Positions 59,301 through 64,000 of a DNA stretch of 64,000 bases are shown piece by piece; position 1 is the first letter of the stretch; each line of letters opens with the position of its first letter. Both the position numbers and the translations under genes were made by a program. The stretch is from the NCBI GenBank assembly GCA_016169945.1, contig JADLSH010000015.1:1-64000 (forward strand), in the 5' to 3' direction. The stretch is from Trachythela sp. YZ-2020. Taxonomy: Eukaryota > Cnidaria > Anthozoa > Malacalcyonacea > Clavulariidae. The notes under the pieces were generated by a model, which did not search any database, had not been told where the DNA came from, and saw nothing but the letters and a program-made list of their open reading frames with translations.

Positions 59301-60345
59301 TGTTTTTAACTATAAAATTATCAATTGCCCAACTCTATAAAGTGGGTATGCTATTATACTTATGTACTCTTTTAGCTTTGATTTACTGTAACATTCAACC
59401 TTAGACGTTCACAAAACGTTTCGAAATTTTCAAAAAACTTCAACTGCTTTTCGAGGAGTATTTTTATACTTCGCACTTGCTTTTGCAATGAAGTTTTTGA
59501 GATTTAATGTTATTTTATTTGTCTATAACATATTTGAATCAATACTAAAATACTCTTAAAGATCAATCAATGTTGTATTGACCACACAGAATGATCTACA
59601 CATTTTCAAATTCACAAGAAGATTAAACCTGCATGCTATGTTAAAAAATCGGCTAAGCAAGCATGCAAAATAGACACTTGCCTGTTTAAAACGCTCCTTT
59701 TTCGGTCTTTCGACTGTTTTTCCTCTTGTTATTTGTCCTCTAAATAATTTTGAAAATAGTTTGCAAAATTAATCTCGGCTTGAACTTGCGCATGCGCATA
59801 ACTTACAAAAAGGTCGAGTCCATGACAAAAAAACATGGCGGACGACTTTGCATTCCACAATGTTTTCACATACCCGGGTGTAAATCTCCGAGCGGAATTA
59901 GTACCCTCGCACGGCGCTTCGCGCCGGCTCGGGGATTATGGAATAGAAGTGTATGACACAGCATATTCCCAGTATAATCTCAAGGCATCTCTCTCTTTGC
60001 ACGAAGAATAATCTGGTTAAAATTGGCCATGCTGTTTTAGGGTGCATGTACAAGGATGACGCTAGCTAAAGTATGGTAAGGGTATATAATCCTAAAATTG
60101 TTTTTTTTTTATAAATTGCAGAGATCAACATGTTCTTTCACCAGATGTTCTGGCAACAACGACAACTGCCTGATCCTGAAGGAAAGAAAAATCAGTGTTG
60201 GCAAATCATGATTCTCCTCTTCAACATGATCATGACTAGAGCACCTGAGTACAACAAAAATGAGTTTATCTCGTTTCCAATCTACGTCATCTTGAGTTGG
60301 CCAATGGCCACCACGACTGGTTTCGCTGCGTTCCTGAATGACAAG
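41117..60345 (+). CDS. PsiD-like/PSDC-domain gene, two exons across 18.7-kb intron
   Basis: Exon 41117-41387 (ATG, 90 codons plus one base, donor GTAAGC) joins exon 60122-60345 (acceptor TTGCAG, two bases then 74 codons). The junction codon is GAG, giving the run LSDP-E-INMFFHQMF. From recall, the DPEIxMxFxxMF block, MTRAPEYN and FPIYVILSWPMATTTGFAAF match the N-terminal PSDC domain of PsiD-like phosphatidylserine-decarboxylase-family proteins (family examples decarboxylate tryptophan or phosphatidylserine). The catalytic domain would lie beyond the window, so substrate is unknown. The intron holds about eight nested mobile elements. No later exon was found before 64000. Confidence 0.65.
41820..43497 (+). 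mobile_element. Degenerate L2/CR1-like LINE relic
   Basis: EN remnants at 41910-42160 (VVYRPPSSSVYGLSVSMF-like, DLNFHSDDSTNHKACEF) and RT remnants at 42360-42585 (PIPTWLLKQCIPNLLSINTE, NLSLHDAIVLASLKEAALT). Frames break repeatedly. An ATT microsatellite at 43480-43495 follows an A-rich 3' UTR and is the likely tail. Old insertion, in the giant intron of the PSDC-like gene. Confidence 0.65.
43901..44170 (-). CDS. Small Cys-rich protein or first exon, unknown
   Basis: 89 residues starting MSEKCCALCRASLLTKSG and ending LLCRNCTKNICHC. The pattern CxxC near the N-terminus and CxxC near the C-terminus about 70 residues later resembles the four-Cys layout of ZAD-type zinc-binding domains, but the match is only in spacing. 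The Met is followed at once by the first Cys pair. No donor fits at the end. Could be the start of a spliced gene or a repeat product. Confidence 0.35.
   Translation of the reverse strand: MSEKCCALCRASLLTKSGSLGTVVPFSCETRNKEFLSKLKSTAATSCVIVNDVINSVGIKTSGLFGSRSQQERDSALLCRNCTKNICHC
44450..44640 (+). mobile_element. Small LINE RT fragment
   Basis: A short degenerate stretch ends in SAAFDTIDNSISLRLLCNM, the motif A region of LINE RTs (normally xSAAFDTIDHNIL). It includes stops and frame changes. Confidence 0.5.
44790..45540 (+). pseudogene. Gypsy Gag with zinc knuckles
   Basis: MEHMKPMGPLRMDGNVAENW starts Gag. After a shift near 45000 it continues KNTTYERYVFNTCVQ and LRNKAKTCEFGTLQDSLIKY. Two zinc knuckles lie at about 45417-45535 (CSRCGSSH... 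then CHE...NHFAKMC), again across a shift. At least three frame breaks. Confidence 0.75.
45487..45846 (+). pseudogene. Gypsy aspartic protease
   Basis: The active-site region reads INFKIDCGAQCNVLLGE, where retroviral-type proteases have D-T/S-G; the Thr is Cys here. The flap region TKLTAYGGAQVHVKG is recognisable. The frame ends in a premature stop at 45844 just before the RT linker. Confidence 0.75.
45837..46836 (+). pseudogene. Gypsy reverse transcriptase
   Basis: Recognisable blocks: VEKKDGSLRLCLDPEDLNNS, FTVINVSNCYW (motif A with catalytic Asp replaced by Asn), NRMPFGICSASDVRQKMVDG and VYDDIIVSG (motif C YxDD intact). A stop at 46661 interrupts before VKYLGNIVSETGFTPDPEKI, and the frame is cut by the LINE insertion at 46836. 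Dead by the motif A change alone. Confidence 0.85.
46960..49190 (+). pseudogene. LINE reverse transcriptase split by TIR element
   Basis: N-terminal half to 47185 ends LLRWFHSYLS; C-terminal half from 48187 begins DRHQRVALDGT. If the 1-kb insert is removed the frame is continuous. Motifs: [32 protein letters not shown] and ALFADDSKLY (FADD intact), then a full C-terminal region to the stop at 49190. The catalytic residues survive, so the TIR insertion seems the main lesion. Confidence 0.85.
47186..48183. mobile_element. 998-bp TIR element with 3-bp duplication
   Basis: Ends TAGACGACCGGCCA and TGGCTGGCCGTCTA. The arms extend about 60 bases (GTCGATGGCATTTTTTGTTA shared). GTG at 47183-47185 and 48184-48186 is the duplication, confirmed because removing the insert restores the LINE frame. 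Three-base duplications occur in CACTA and Harbinger groups; the ends are not CACTA. No transposase. Confidence 0.85.
49449..49893 (+). pseudogene. Gypsy RNase H domain
   Basis: TAPLRTLLKKDIHWSWHDEH, PVTLQVDAH (first Asp region), HPVIYASRSLTNAEQHYT, and LAIVLACERFNQFIYGKQ with HSDHKPLEAI. A small deletion near 49610 and a stop near 49692 break the frame. Confidence 0.8.
49901..50614 (+). pseudogene. Gypsy integrase
   Basis: PWQKLGTDLQ and LVVDYYSN carry the first catalytic Asp region. The second Asp lies in SDNMPFNSKKF and the Glu region in SPTYAQSNGISE, across frame breaks. It then reads EYRNTPVTGMAYSPSQLLMS and a chromodomain-less basic tail. Stops at about 50128 and 50296. Confidence 0.75.
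50803..51341 (+). pseudogene. Penelope-like GIY-YIG 3' part, 5' truncated
   Basis: Reads WFNPPFTKSVSTNIGRNFLS, HKLHKIFNRNTLKVSYSCMN, a Cys set (CSCRENT...QKQC) and then IVYKATVTVSNTNTIKNYIG (GIY-YIG core) with TELSKYIWTLKENN. RT is absent. The frame stops after AIYV, although homology seems to run on (LKEKNKNCLLNKRAEIISRC in shifted frames). Starts abruptly at the end of the Gypsy integrase. Confidence 0.8.
51536..51590 (+). ncRNA. Hammerhead ribozyme motif, plus copy
   Basis: Stem I ACUUGU..CUGC/GCAG.ACUAGU (one mismatch), core CUGAUGA at 51548-51554, stem II UCU/AGA (weak), GAAA at 51568-51571, stem III ACA-GCC-UGU, cleavage predicted after U51580. The short stem III fits Penelope-type ribozymes. 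Confidence 0.65.
51667..51684. repeat. TA microsatellite
   Basis: About nine TA units between the inverted Penelope copies; similar tracts at 52161-52181, 52398-52418 and 57804-57821 border neighbouring repeats. Confidence 0.85.
51704..51759 (-). ncRNA. Hammerhead ribozyme motif, minus copy
   Basis: Inverted copy of the motif at 51536. Here stem I is perfect (ACUUGU/ACAAGU plus CUGC/GCAG); CUGAUGA, GAAA and the ACA/UGU stem III are intact. Stem II has only three firm pairs. Confidence 0.65.
52189..52233 (-). ncRNA. Canonical hammerhead ribozyme at left end
   Basis: Minus strand: stem I GCUGCA/UGCAG, core CUGACGA (52227-52221), stem II GCCG-UUGAA-CGGC, GAAAC (52207-52203), a self-complementary stem III ACAUGCAUGU, cleavage triplet GUC with the cut after 52194. 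Every conserved core base is present. The stem III palindrome suggests dimer action, as in metazoan retrozymes and Penelope elements. Confidence 0.85.
52236..52691. mobile_element. Foldback insert inside left arm
   Basis: GTAACGCAGTCTAGATGCGA at the left is mirrored at the right (CGACTGCGTTAC). Arms of about 160 bases share GTGACTTCGTATTTATACAC. The centre has TA repeats and three copies of GAGCACTCTCATGAG. The right arm of the composite lacks it, so it inserted later. Confidence 0.8.
52992..53503 (+). pseudogene. Cys-rich gene exon 1 with frameshift
   Basis: First frame open to 53237, second from 53204. The shift lies between FVTIHTWQ and AENTNESFDLEWYHHMKCYK. Ends SRDK at donor AAG|GTATGA. 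Confidence 0.65.
53819..54217. mobile_element. TIR MITE in the pseudogene intron
   Basis: GGGCTGTTTATATGAAACC is mirrored at the right (GGTTCCATATAAACAGGTCC). Arms share GGCTGGCTCGCTGACCGG. TTAG flanks both ends (53815-53818, 54218-54221). Internal repeats of the CCCGG/CCGGG type. Confidence 0.8.
54395..54505. mobile_element. 111-bp MITE with 8-bp duplication in exon 2
   Basis: GGTTATAATTCCATGACACG is mirrored as CGTGTCATGGAATTGTAACC. AGATAAAG at 54387-54394 and 54506-54513 is the duplication, as made by hAT transposases. Removing the insert restores the coding frame across QIRDK/DCVALE. Confidence 0.85.
54573..56929. mobile_element. 2.36-kb TIR element with TTAAATCGCC subterminal arrays
   Basis: Termini AGGCCTGCTCTGGGATCTTA are perfectly inverted. 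Both ends carry clusters of TTAAATCGCC/TTAAACTCGC motifs (54590-54700, 56790-56905), likely transposase-binding repeats. ATATTC at 54567-54572 and 56930-56935 is the duplication. The interior has short frames only (such as 55818-56075), none with a transposase motif. Confidence 0.85.
57477..57796 (-). repeat. Right inverted arm of composite unit
   Basis: Reverse complement of the left arm without the foldback insert. Landmarks shared: GCGCACGCGCAGATAGGAAA, ACAACAATGGCCGTTC (complement) and CACCCCTCGTGTAACTACAT. Confidence 0.8.
57752..57796 (+). ncRNA. Degenerate hammerhead motif at right end
   Basis: Same design as 52189, but the core reads UUGACGA and AAAAC where CUGACGA and GAAAC are required. 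Stem II GCCGUUGAACGGC is intact. Predicted inactive. Confidence 0.7.
57977..58407. mobile_element. CAGGRTGTCC TIR element with TA target
   Basis: Ends CAGGATGTCCCGAAAAAAAT and its inverse at 58380-58407 (TTTTTTCGGGACACCCTG), flanked by TA (57975-57976, 58408-58409). Related to the mariner-like element at 3003. The segment AAGGCATTCAAATTCAAACA is duplicated inside (58265, 58343). Confidence 0.8.
58561..58740. mobile_element. 180-bp MITE, same TIR family
   Basis: CAGGGTGTCTCAAAAAA start; arms of about 49 bases (CTTAGAAATTAGAGGCTTTA) inverted at the right end, TA on both sides. Confidence 0.85.
58770..59035 (-). pseudogene. Penelope-like protein C-terminal fragment
   Basis: Reads FKRSKIDHRITWKILKKANP, FVIYKPQLSNLNKRNELVTA and CRYSSKFILRNV. 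This resembles the region downstream of GIY-YIG in Penelope-like proteins (WxILKxxxPF, LNKRNELVxxCRHxxKFxL). No RT or full nuclease nearby, so a relic. Confidence 0.55.
59137..59935 (-). mobile_element. Helitron-like element copy B
   Basis: On the minus strand starts TCCCCGAGCCGGCGCGAAGC at 59935 (after A) and ends TATTTCTAG at 59137 (before T). Its first 62 bases match copy C (10481) and its 3' two thirds match copy A (3980-4567). Non-coding. Confidence 0.55.
60122..60345 (+). CDS. PSDC-like gene exon 2
   Basis: Acceptor has a ten-T tract followed by ATAAATTGCAG. The exon reads INMFFHQMFWQQRQLPDPEG, then a WQIMILLFNMIMTRAPEYN block and GFAAFLNDK before donor GTGGGA (weak) at 60346. If unspliced, the frame runs on for 43 residues of repeat-derived sequence. 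Confidence 0.7.
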
Positions 60346-60469
60346 GTGGGAAATGCGGGAGGCAGATTCGCTAAGCGCGCTGCCAGTTACCTACATACAT
60401 ACATATCTTATTCAGCTCACACTATATATTTTTACAACAATTGTGATATTACTTTCCTAATCTATATAT

Positions 60470-60648
60470 CCTAACCCACCCAGTCAGCTTTCTCTGTTGG
60501 AGGAAACCGGGGTGCCCGGAGAAAACCCACGACTTTTCGCAGAGCGCTGACTTACTCTTTTCACATGAGTAGAGTCCTCAGCGAGAATCGAGCCCACAAC
60601 TCAGAGGTGAAAGGCGCTTGCTCTGACGACTGCGCCACCGAAGCCCCA
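60470..60648 (-). mobile_element. tRNA-derived SINE
   Basis: Minus strand begins GGGGCTTCGGTGGCGCAGTC with an A box (GTGGCGCAGTCGTCAGAGC, 60636-60618) and B box (GGCTCGATTCTC, 60594-60583), then the body with GTTTTCTCCGGGCACCCCGG. Structure is that of a serine/leucine-type tRNA-headed SINE. It abuts the 3' end of a LINE on the same strand. Confidence 0.7.
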
Positions 60649-60650
60649 TT

Positions 60651-62025
60651 TAATAACCGCTTATTTAATATTAATAATAATAATAATATTTATGTCCAGG
60701 AAGCTTTCTCACAAAGTGATTTTCAGAAAGGTCCTGAACTCAATTTACAAAGTTACAAACAAAGGAATACATGCAAACTATACATAACTATGAAAATACT
60801 AACAATATCATATTCAAAAAGTTCAAAATTAGTTTAAAAAGTTACTCCCAAATGTTGAAATACTGTTCGAAAGTCTTATCTGTCTTTTCAAGTTGTTCCA
60901 CTCTGATACGGCCTGATATTCCAATCTTTGTTTCCGCCAATTCCTTGACACCCTGAGCAACCTTAAATTGTCTCTGTTTCGTGTATTATAGTTGTGTATC
61001 TTACTGTTGGTTAAAAATTCAAACTCATGCGAGGTTAAATTATTTATACACTTAAAAACCAATAAGCATCTATGATACAATCTTCGTTGTTCTAGAGTGA
61101 TCCAGTCCAGAGTGTTTAGCGCGTCGGTTGCCGATGAGAGTAGTGGTCTGTCTAAAACAATCTTGGCGGCCTTATTCTGCAGTACTTGGAGATTCTTCAT
61201 TAGCATTGTATTGTTTTTGTCTCGCCACACAATATCCGCACAAGCAAAGATTGGGAGTACGAAACTGTTATAAAAAAGGATTCGTGCATTAAGTGGTAGC
61301 AAGTGTTTTATCCTACGAAGTAAACCTAAGCGTTGATTGATTTTACACGAAACACGATTTATATGTTCTGACCAGGTAAAATTGGCAGTGATGGTAACAC
61401 CTAAGTACTTGAAATTGCTAGCATTGGAGATTTTCGGAATTGCTGACGGAAATGGACATCGGAGTACATTGCATAATTTTCTATCACTGCCTATAATCAT
61501 TGATCGAGTTTTACTTAAGTTCAGTGTCAGCTTATTTTCCGTCAGCCAAATTGCCATCTTAAGTAGATCTTCATTAAGATTTCTTTCAAGTTCAGTTACA
61601 TCTGTGGCGTAGTAATACAGAACTGTGTCGTCCGCATACAAGGAAACATTGCAATTATTTGTAATACTGGGTAGATCGTTTATATATACGAGAAAAAGTA
61701 ACGGTCCCAAAATGCTTCCCTGGGGTACTCCAAAGGTTATAGGAGGAGCATCTTACACTTCGCTTCCACAAGACGTTCGCTGCATCCGATTGGTGAGATA
61801 TGACTCAAACCAACCAGCGGCATCAGAAGAAACACCCAGTGCCTTTAGTTTGTAAAGCAAGATGTTGTGATCCACGGTGTCGAATGCTTTCGATAAATCT
61901 AGGAATACAGCCCCACAAAGCCTTCCACATTCCATATTTCTCAGAGTTTCATCCGCGAAGTTGGAGAGGGAGGTGATAGTTGAGTGCTTTTGTCGAAAAC
62001 CAAACTGCTTGTTCGTGAGCTACTA
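60651..62025 (-). mobile_element. 5'-truncated LINE, RT C-terminal half
   Basis: Minus-strand RT from about 62022 ([14 protein letters not shown]) to the stop at 60829, then a short 3' UTR and an ATT microsatellite at 60664-60695 as tail. It lies within or downstream of the PSDC-like gene region. Confidence 0.85.
60829..62022 (-). pseudogene. LINE reverse transcriptase with one nonsense codon
   Basis: Motifs: [40 protein letters not shown] and SLYADDTVLYYY (YADD intact). A single TAA near 61753 sits between CGSEV and DAPPITF; otherwise the frame is unbroken for nearly 400 codons to the C-terminus. Confidence 0.85.
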
Positions 62026-62167
62026 TTTAAGCCTGCTACCGTCGGTAGAAGAAAAGGTATTTACTTAGGTTAGATAACTGCCTTGAAAACTCAATGTAAG
62101 TAGAATTGTGGTTTATCCTCTCTTATGCTACGCTGCTACGATTTAATCAAAGAACATTTTGTAGTTA

Positions 62168-62359
62168 AGAAATAGAAAACATTTCCCGTGTTTCTATACA
62201 CTTATAGAAACACGCGTGGGAGTTTGGGAGAACGAGAAATAATCAGTGGGAAAAGAGCCCGTAGGGCGAGTTTTTCCACGTTATTTCGAGTTCTCCCAAA
62301 CTCCCACAAGTGTTTCTATAAGTGTATAGAAACACAGGAAAAAATGTTTTCTATTTCTT
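62168..62359. repeat. Long foldback hairpin 1
   Basis: AAATAGAAAACATTT...GTGTTTCTATACACTTATAG and GGGAGTTTGGGAGAACGAGA are mirrored around a centre near 62255. A partial related piece (GTGTTTCTATACAGTTATAG) occurs at 62598. Confidence 0.8.
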
Positions 62360-63059
62360 TTATAATGTAACTCAAAAGACATTTTTTAAATTCGATTAAT
62401 TTACAAATTCTCATTACGCACGCATGCTGACCTTTGCTCGTCAATTTCGCTGCAAGAAAACAACTCTGTTTGAAAATTAACAGTAAAAAATGTGTAAAAG
62501 CATTAAAATTGTTTTTAATTAAATAGTATTCAAAGTTTTATAATTCGCATTAAATTTGTTTTTTTGTGATTTTAAATTTTGGCGGGAAAATTTCCGTGTT
62601 TCTATACAGTTATAGAAATGACACGCTTCTCGACCAATCAGCACGCGCGTACTATAAATGTTATATTATAATAATTAATGGAAACCTTTAGCGATGCATC
62701 CCACAGGTTTATACATATAAAATAAGTAATTTTGCTTCGTGGTTTCGCTTTTTATGCTGTGCAAAAAGGCAAGCTCGTTTTTTAAAAATAATTAATCAAT
62801 ATTCCTGAGTTACTTCCCCATTATATCTTTAAACTAACCAGAAACGGATTAAATACTTATAGATTCCCGTATATTTACTACACATTTTAACAAAAAAAAA
62901 TCAATATTTTATAACCATTTTGTAAGACTGGAAAATATATAAATGATTACTTGCATTAAACACATCCATGGTAAAAATACAATAACTGAAGTCAAATTTA
63001 CTTAATCTATTATGCTAAAGTTTGCAAACACACCAGGTTTAATTAACATAAGTATAGGT
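62360..63059. other. Unassigned AT-rich region
   Basis: No gene or clear repeat apart from the hairpin fragment at 62598. Confidence 0.35.
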
Positions 63060-63216
63060 AATAGTATGGTTTCGAGTGCAATTTGGATATAACATGCACG
63101 AGTGAGTTTTTCAAAGACCTCAAAATAGCACGAGTCCGAAGGACGAGTGCTATTTGAGGTCTTTGAAAAACTCACGAGTGCATGTTATATCCAAATTTCA
63201 CGAGAAACCATGCTAT
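63060..63216. repeat. Long foldback hairpin 2
   Basis: Arms of about 70 bases read inward from ATAGTATGGTTTCGAGTGCA through GAGTTTTTCAAAGACCTCAA to a centre CGAGTCCGAAGGACGAG. Near-perfect pairing. Confidence 0.85.
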
Positions 63217-63589
63217 TACTTATTAATAATATACATAAAAATGTTCGAGACAACTATACTTTCAACTTACAAGTTTCGTCGAGCCGTCCACCGATAAAAT
63301 TTTCACCGTTTCGTATTTTATTTTTATGAATCAGCAACGACTTGAAAGTTTCACTTAGCCAAGCAAGTTTAAGTTAAAGTTGTTTGAGTTAAAATCTTGT
63401 TAATTTCGAATAAAAATAGCAGCCATATTTTTGGCCAGAACTCAACTTTCACTTATGTAGCCTGGCCGCCATATTTATTTTGTTTTGGAGCAATCTGTGG
63501 CCGTCATTTTCGAACAGAAACTGCTTACGCTGATTGGTTGATTTTAGGCGTTTTTACTTTTCCTACCAATCAGATGAGTTTGTTACGAA

Positions 63590-63670
63590 GTTTTGCACTG
63601 TTGTTACAGATTTTTGCACTGTTGTTACAGAATTTTGCACTGCTGTTACAGATTTTTGCACTGCTGTTTG
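63590..63670 (+). repeat. Four about 21-bp tandem repeats
   Basis: Unit TTTTGCACTGTTGTTACAGA repeated four times with small changes. Confidence 0.85.
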
Positions 63671-64000
63671 GGATTAACTGCACTGAAATCAACCAATCAC
63701 AGTCGAGTAATATTTTTATCTATATTATTAATCCCAAAACACTTTGCATAATCATGAAATTTGTCTAACATTACTAAAGTGCACCATGAATGGTTGATAG
63801 TTAACACCGACATAATGACCTCAGAACACTGTTTTGAATAAACTAAGCACAATCGCCATACAAAATGTCAATGGGTGGCCATTTCCTCATAACTTGAGAG
63901 CATCTATGTTATGTGAATATTATATTTCCAAATGATCCAAGATGATTAATAAGAACCTTTTACTAGACTGACAGTGTTGTATACTTGTATAAACAACATG
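63671..64000. other. Unassigned right edge
   Basis: No exon continuing the PSDC-like gene and no repeat structure recognised. Confidence 0.35.

Overview
The window is eukaryotic nuclear DNA from an invertebrate animal. It is AT-rich, its introns follow GT-AG rules, and it is dominated by many unrelated transposable-element families. A Penelope-like element with hammerhead ribozymes, CR1/L2-like LINEs, a KIAA1958-like (Crypton-derived) fragment and a Cys-rich gene family that I recall from corals and sea anemones all suggest a cnidarian, probably an anthozoan. This is inference, not proof.

Two host genes can be assembled by matching splice phases. The first lies on the minus strand at 1-8600 and runs off the left edge. 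Seven exons join in phase into an ankyrin-repeat protein (at least 415 residues, TRPA-like in style). The second lies on the plus strand. A first exon at 41117-41387 joins in phase with an exon at 60122-60345 across an 18.7 kb intron. It encodes the start of a protein resembling the N-terminal domain of PsiD-like phosphatidylserine-decarboxylase-family proteins, and it continues past the right edge.

Layout. 2.7-5.5 kb: arrays of a palindromic TTCCTATAGGAA unit split by a mariner-like deletion derivative. 9.8-15.2 kb: a TTAA foldback element, a Helitron-like element and a 2.28 kb TIR element nested in a long hairpin. 16.2-19.3 kb: a LINE with endonuclease and reverse transcriptase (minus). 19.6-26 kb: a 10-bp minisatellite whose blocks switch orientation, holding MITEs, tRNA-derived SINEs and a Penelope-like element (RT, GIY-YIG, two hammerhead ribozymes, long inverted arms). 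26-41 kb: several TTAA-flanked TIR elements, a deleted LINE, and a KIAA1958-like pseudogene. 41.4-60.1 kb: the giant intron, holding a LINE relic, a dead Ty3/Gypsy element split by a LINE that is itself split by a TIR element, a second Penelope-like 3' end with two hammerhead motifs, and a 5.6 kb composite unit. That unit has long inverted ends, each ending in a hammerhead-type sequence. It carries a broken Cys-rich gene interrupted by at least three DNA elements. 60.4-64 kb: a SINE, a LINE fragment and two long foldback hairpins.

The most unusual object is the composite unit at 52182-57802. Its left inverted arm ends right at the start codon of the carried gene, and its outer end is a canonical hammerhead ribozyme. 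Boundaries without exact target-site duplications are approximate. No database search or folding software was used; family names rest on motif recognition.
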